Part shown: positions 5,069 to 6,482 of the stretch, piece by piece | Layout of the letters: each line of letters starts with the position of its first letter | How positions within the stretch are numbered: the first letter of the stretch is position 1 | Assembly (NCBI GenBank): GCA_017445685.1 | Contig: JAFSTS010000154.1 | Span: 1-6,482, forward strand | Direction of reading: 5' to 3' | From: Clostridia bacterium | Lineage (GTDB): Bacteria > Bacillota_A > Clostridia > Oscillospirales > Acutalibacteraceae | Length of the DNA stretch: 6,482 nucleotides | Notes under the pieces: generated by a model | The model's database searches: none | What the model was told of the DNA's origin: nothing | What the model saw: only the letters and a program-made list of their open reading frames with translations | Made by a program: the position numbers and the translations under genes

Positions 5069-5986
5069 ATGAATAAAATAGATTCTCATATGCTTGAAGC
5101 GGTTGCGGATATGCATTCCATTCCTGCCGGAGCATATAATATCAGAAAAAACGGCGAGGGTATCTCACGCAACTCAACCGAGAATATCATCATTGAGCCG
5201 AAAAAGGACAAGCCCGGTATCGACATTATAATCAAACCCGGCACAAAAAACGAAAGCGTTCATATTCCCGTGATCATAACCGAGACGGGAATCGAGGAGC
5301 TTGTGTACAATGATTTCTTTGTCGGAGATGACGCGGATGTGCTTATTGTCGCAGGCTGCGGAATACACAATTCAGGCTCCAAAAAGAGCGAGCACGACGG
5401 CATACATCGTTTTCATATCGGCAAAAACGCCAAGATAAAATATGTCGAAAAGCATTACGGCGAAGGCGAGGGAACAGGCGAAAGAGTGCTTAATCCCGTA
5501 ACGGAAGTCGAGATGGAGGAAAACTCCTACTGTGAGATGGAAATGGTGCAGATCAGGGGCGTTGATTCCACAGTCAGAGAGACGACTGCAAACCTCAAGG
5601 AAGGCGCAAAGCTTGTGATACTCGAAAAGCTCATGACTCACGGCAGCCAGAGCGCAAGGTCAAACATGGTCGTAAACCTCAACGGCGAAAACAGCAGCGC
5701 TCAGATCATTTCCCGTTCCGTTGCAAAGGATAATTCCGAACAGATATTCTATCCGAGAGCCGTGGGGAATAATCTTTGCAAGGCTCATGTTCAGTGCGAT
5801 TCGATTATCATGGACGATGCAAAAATTCGGTCAATTCCCGAAATTTCCGCAAACGACTGCAACGCCCAGATAGTTCACGAAGCGGCTATCGGCAGGATAA
5901 ACAACGACCAGCTTATCAAGCTTCAGACCTTCGGACTGTCTCAGGAGGAGGCGGAAGAGGTCATTATTCAGGGATTTTTGAAGTAA
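5069..5986 (+). CDS. sufB: Short SufB/SufD-family Fe-S cluster assembly scaffold (SMS-like)
   Basis: A 305-residue partner of the ATPase just upstream; its ATG directly follows the sufC TAA, with AAAGGCGG (5053-5060) inside sufC as ribosome binding site. It carries the beta-helix core of the SufB/SufD family but lacks the long N-terminal region of classical SufB (about 470-495 residues). Recognisable parts are VAGCGIHNSG (94-103) and HDGIHRFHIGKNAKIKYVEKHYGEG (109-133). The C-terminal core is CDSIIMDDAKIRSIPEI (243-259), then NAQIVHEAAIGRINNDQL (265-282) and GLSQEEAEEVIIQGF (289-303). By alignment in mind with E. coli SufB, C243 matches Cys405 (CDS motif) and H270-E271 match the His-Glu pair at 433-434, residues tied to cluster assembly. 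That makes it SufB-like rather than SufD-like. C97 and C264 are other possible ligands. No SufS, SufU, SufE or SufD gene lies in the window. SufB versus SufD naming is uncertain; family membership is not. Confidence 0.88.
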   Translation: MNKIDSHMLEAVADMHSIPAGAYNIRKNGEGISRNSTENIIIEPKKDKPGIDIIIKPGTKNESVHIPVIITETGIEELVYNDFFVGDDADVLIVAGCGIHNSGSKKSEHDGIHRFHIGKNAKIKYVEKHYGEGEGTGERVLNPVTEVEMEENSYCEMEMVQIRGVDSTVRETTANLKEGAKLVILEKLMTHGSQSARSNMVVNLNGENSSAQIISRSVAKDNSEQIFYPRAVGNNLCKAHVQCDSIIMDDAKIRSIPEISANDCNAQIVHEAAIGRINNDQLIKLQTFGLSQEEAEEVIIQGFLK

Positions 5987-6022
5987 TTTGTGGAAATTAT
6001 TAAATTTTTTTGAACAAAACTC

Positions 6023-6051
6023 TTGCAAAAGTTGTCCTGATGTATTATAAT
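6023..6051 (+). promoter_or_regulatory. Sigma-A promoter of the PHP-domain gene
   Basis: TTGCAA (6023-6028), exactly 17 bp, and a perfect TATAAT (6046-6051) predict a start near 6058 and a leader of about 84 nt before the TTG start. It separates this gene from the sufC-sufB operon, after which no strong terminator is seen. Confidence 0.8.
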
Positions 6052-6141
6052 AAAAGCATAGATTTATAGAATCGGGTAAATTGTTGCTCAAAGTGACGGA
6101 TTTGTTCCCAGAACGCGATTTTAAACAAGGAGAGGTTTATT

Positions 6142-6482
6142 TTGTCCGTCGATTTAAACTGTCATACCAAACTGTCGGACGGCTCGATGGGTATTGACGA
6201 TCTTATCATTCTTGCCGAAAAAAGAGGAATAAAAGTCGTTTCCATCACTGACAAGGATTGTCAGGCAGGAAACGTAAGAGCCAAGCTGCTTGGCGAACGC
6301 CACGGTGTTCGCGTAATAAGCGGCGTCGAGTTGTCTTCTGTTGATCAGGAGACGGGAAGAGAAGTCAGCATTTTCTGTTATCTTGCCGACAGCCCGGACA
6401 GGCTTGAGGGTCTTTGCAGGAAAAATACTGTTGCCTGCCGCAGAGCGAGTCAGTATATGGCTATAAGCACTGCCAAGAAGTA
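6142..6482 (+). CDS. PHP-domain protein with altered metal-site residues, partial
   Basis: The first 113 codons of a PHP (polymerase and histidinol phosphatase) domain protein, cut by the right edge. The TTG at 6142 is the likely start: AAGGAGAGG (6127-6135) is 6 nt upstream and the protein then begins SVDLNCHTKLSDGS, at the usual distance from the family's first motif. PHP phosphoesterases of the TrpH/YciV type start DLHxHTxxSDG, then ITDHD, then GxEIS. Here these read DLNCHTKLSDG (residues 4-14), SITDKD (34-39) and GVELSS (61-66). The first metal histidine is Asn6 and the histidine of TDHD is Lys38, while H8, D37, D39 and E63 are kept. The fold looks intact (IDDLIILAEKRGIKVV, AKLLGERHGVRVISGVE). 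It may be a metal-poor or non-catalytic member, or one with a changed substrate; later motifs are outside the window. Its own promoter separates it from the Fe-S genes. Confidence 0.82.
   Translation, partial: MSVDLNCHTKLSDGSMGIDDLIILAEKRGIKVVSITDKDCQAGNVRAKLLGERHGVRVISGVELSSVDQETGREVSIFCYLADSPDRLEGLCRKNTVACRRASQYMAISTAKK

Noticed and set aside
5984..6011. Terminator after sufB: TAATTT-GTGG-AAATTA followed by a T-run
   Set aside because: The stem is six A-T pairs only and starts at the stop codon; too weak to call, though some termination is possible.
6058..6141. Structured 84-nt leader of the PHP gene (AATCG 6070-6074 with CGATT 6116-6120)
   Set aside because: Only short isolated pairings are found and no known aptamer core is recognised.

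Overview
The window looks like chromosomal DNA of a low-to-mid-GC Gram-positive anaerobe, most likely a Clostridia member of the Ruminococcaceae/Oscillospiraceae type. The signs are the strong purine-rich ribosome binding sites, two TTG starts, consensus TTGACA/TATAAT-type promoters, a 58-residue Firmicutes-style ribosomal protein S21, an LCP-family cell-wall enzyme and a two-gene SufC/SufB-like Fe-S assembly operon. The lineage is an inference from gene content; no marker gene fixes the species. There is no sign of an insertion sequence, phage, CRISPR array, tRNA or rRNA.

Left half (1-2610), all on the minus strand. In transcription order: a consensus promoter and rpsU (S21) ending at an intrinsic terminator; an M24-family metallopeptidase (Xaa-Pro aminopeptidase/prolidase type) with all metal ligands; then a new promoter whose -35 box overlaps the peptidase stop codon. 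That promoter drives a cobalamin (B12) riboswitch with a clear terminator/antiterminator expression platform, which leads into a secreted protein with a transcobalamin-C-terminal-like (DUF4430) region and runs off the left edge. The 355 bases between peptidase and secreted gene are therefore almost wholly regulatory RNA.

Right half (2611-6482), all on the plus strand and divergent from rpsU. First is an LytR-CpsA-Psr (LCP) glycopolymer ligase with a cytoplasmic basic tail and one membrane segment, preceded by a WalR-like direct repeat and followed by a strong terminator. Next is a promoter and a two-gene operon, a SufC-like ABC ATPase and an abutting short SufB/SufD-type scaffold, resembling the minimal SMS-type Fe-S system. 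Last is a consensus promoter and the 5' part of a PHP-domain protein in which two usual metal-binding histidines are replaced, cut by the right edge.

The strongest second-look items are the B12 riboswitch coupled to a secreted transcobalamin-like protein, with its readable switching mechanism; the minimal SufCB pair; the degenerate PHP protein; and the WalR-type box in front of the LCP gene.
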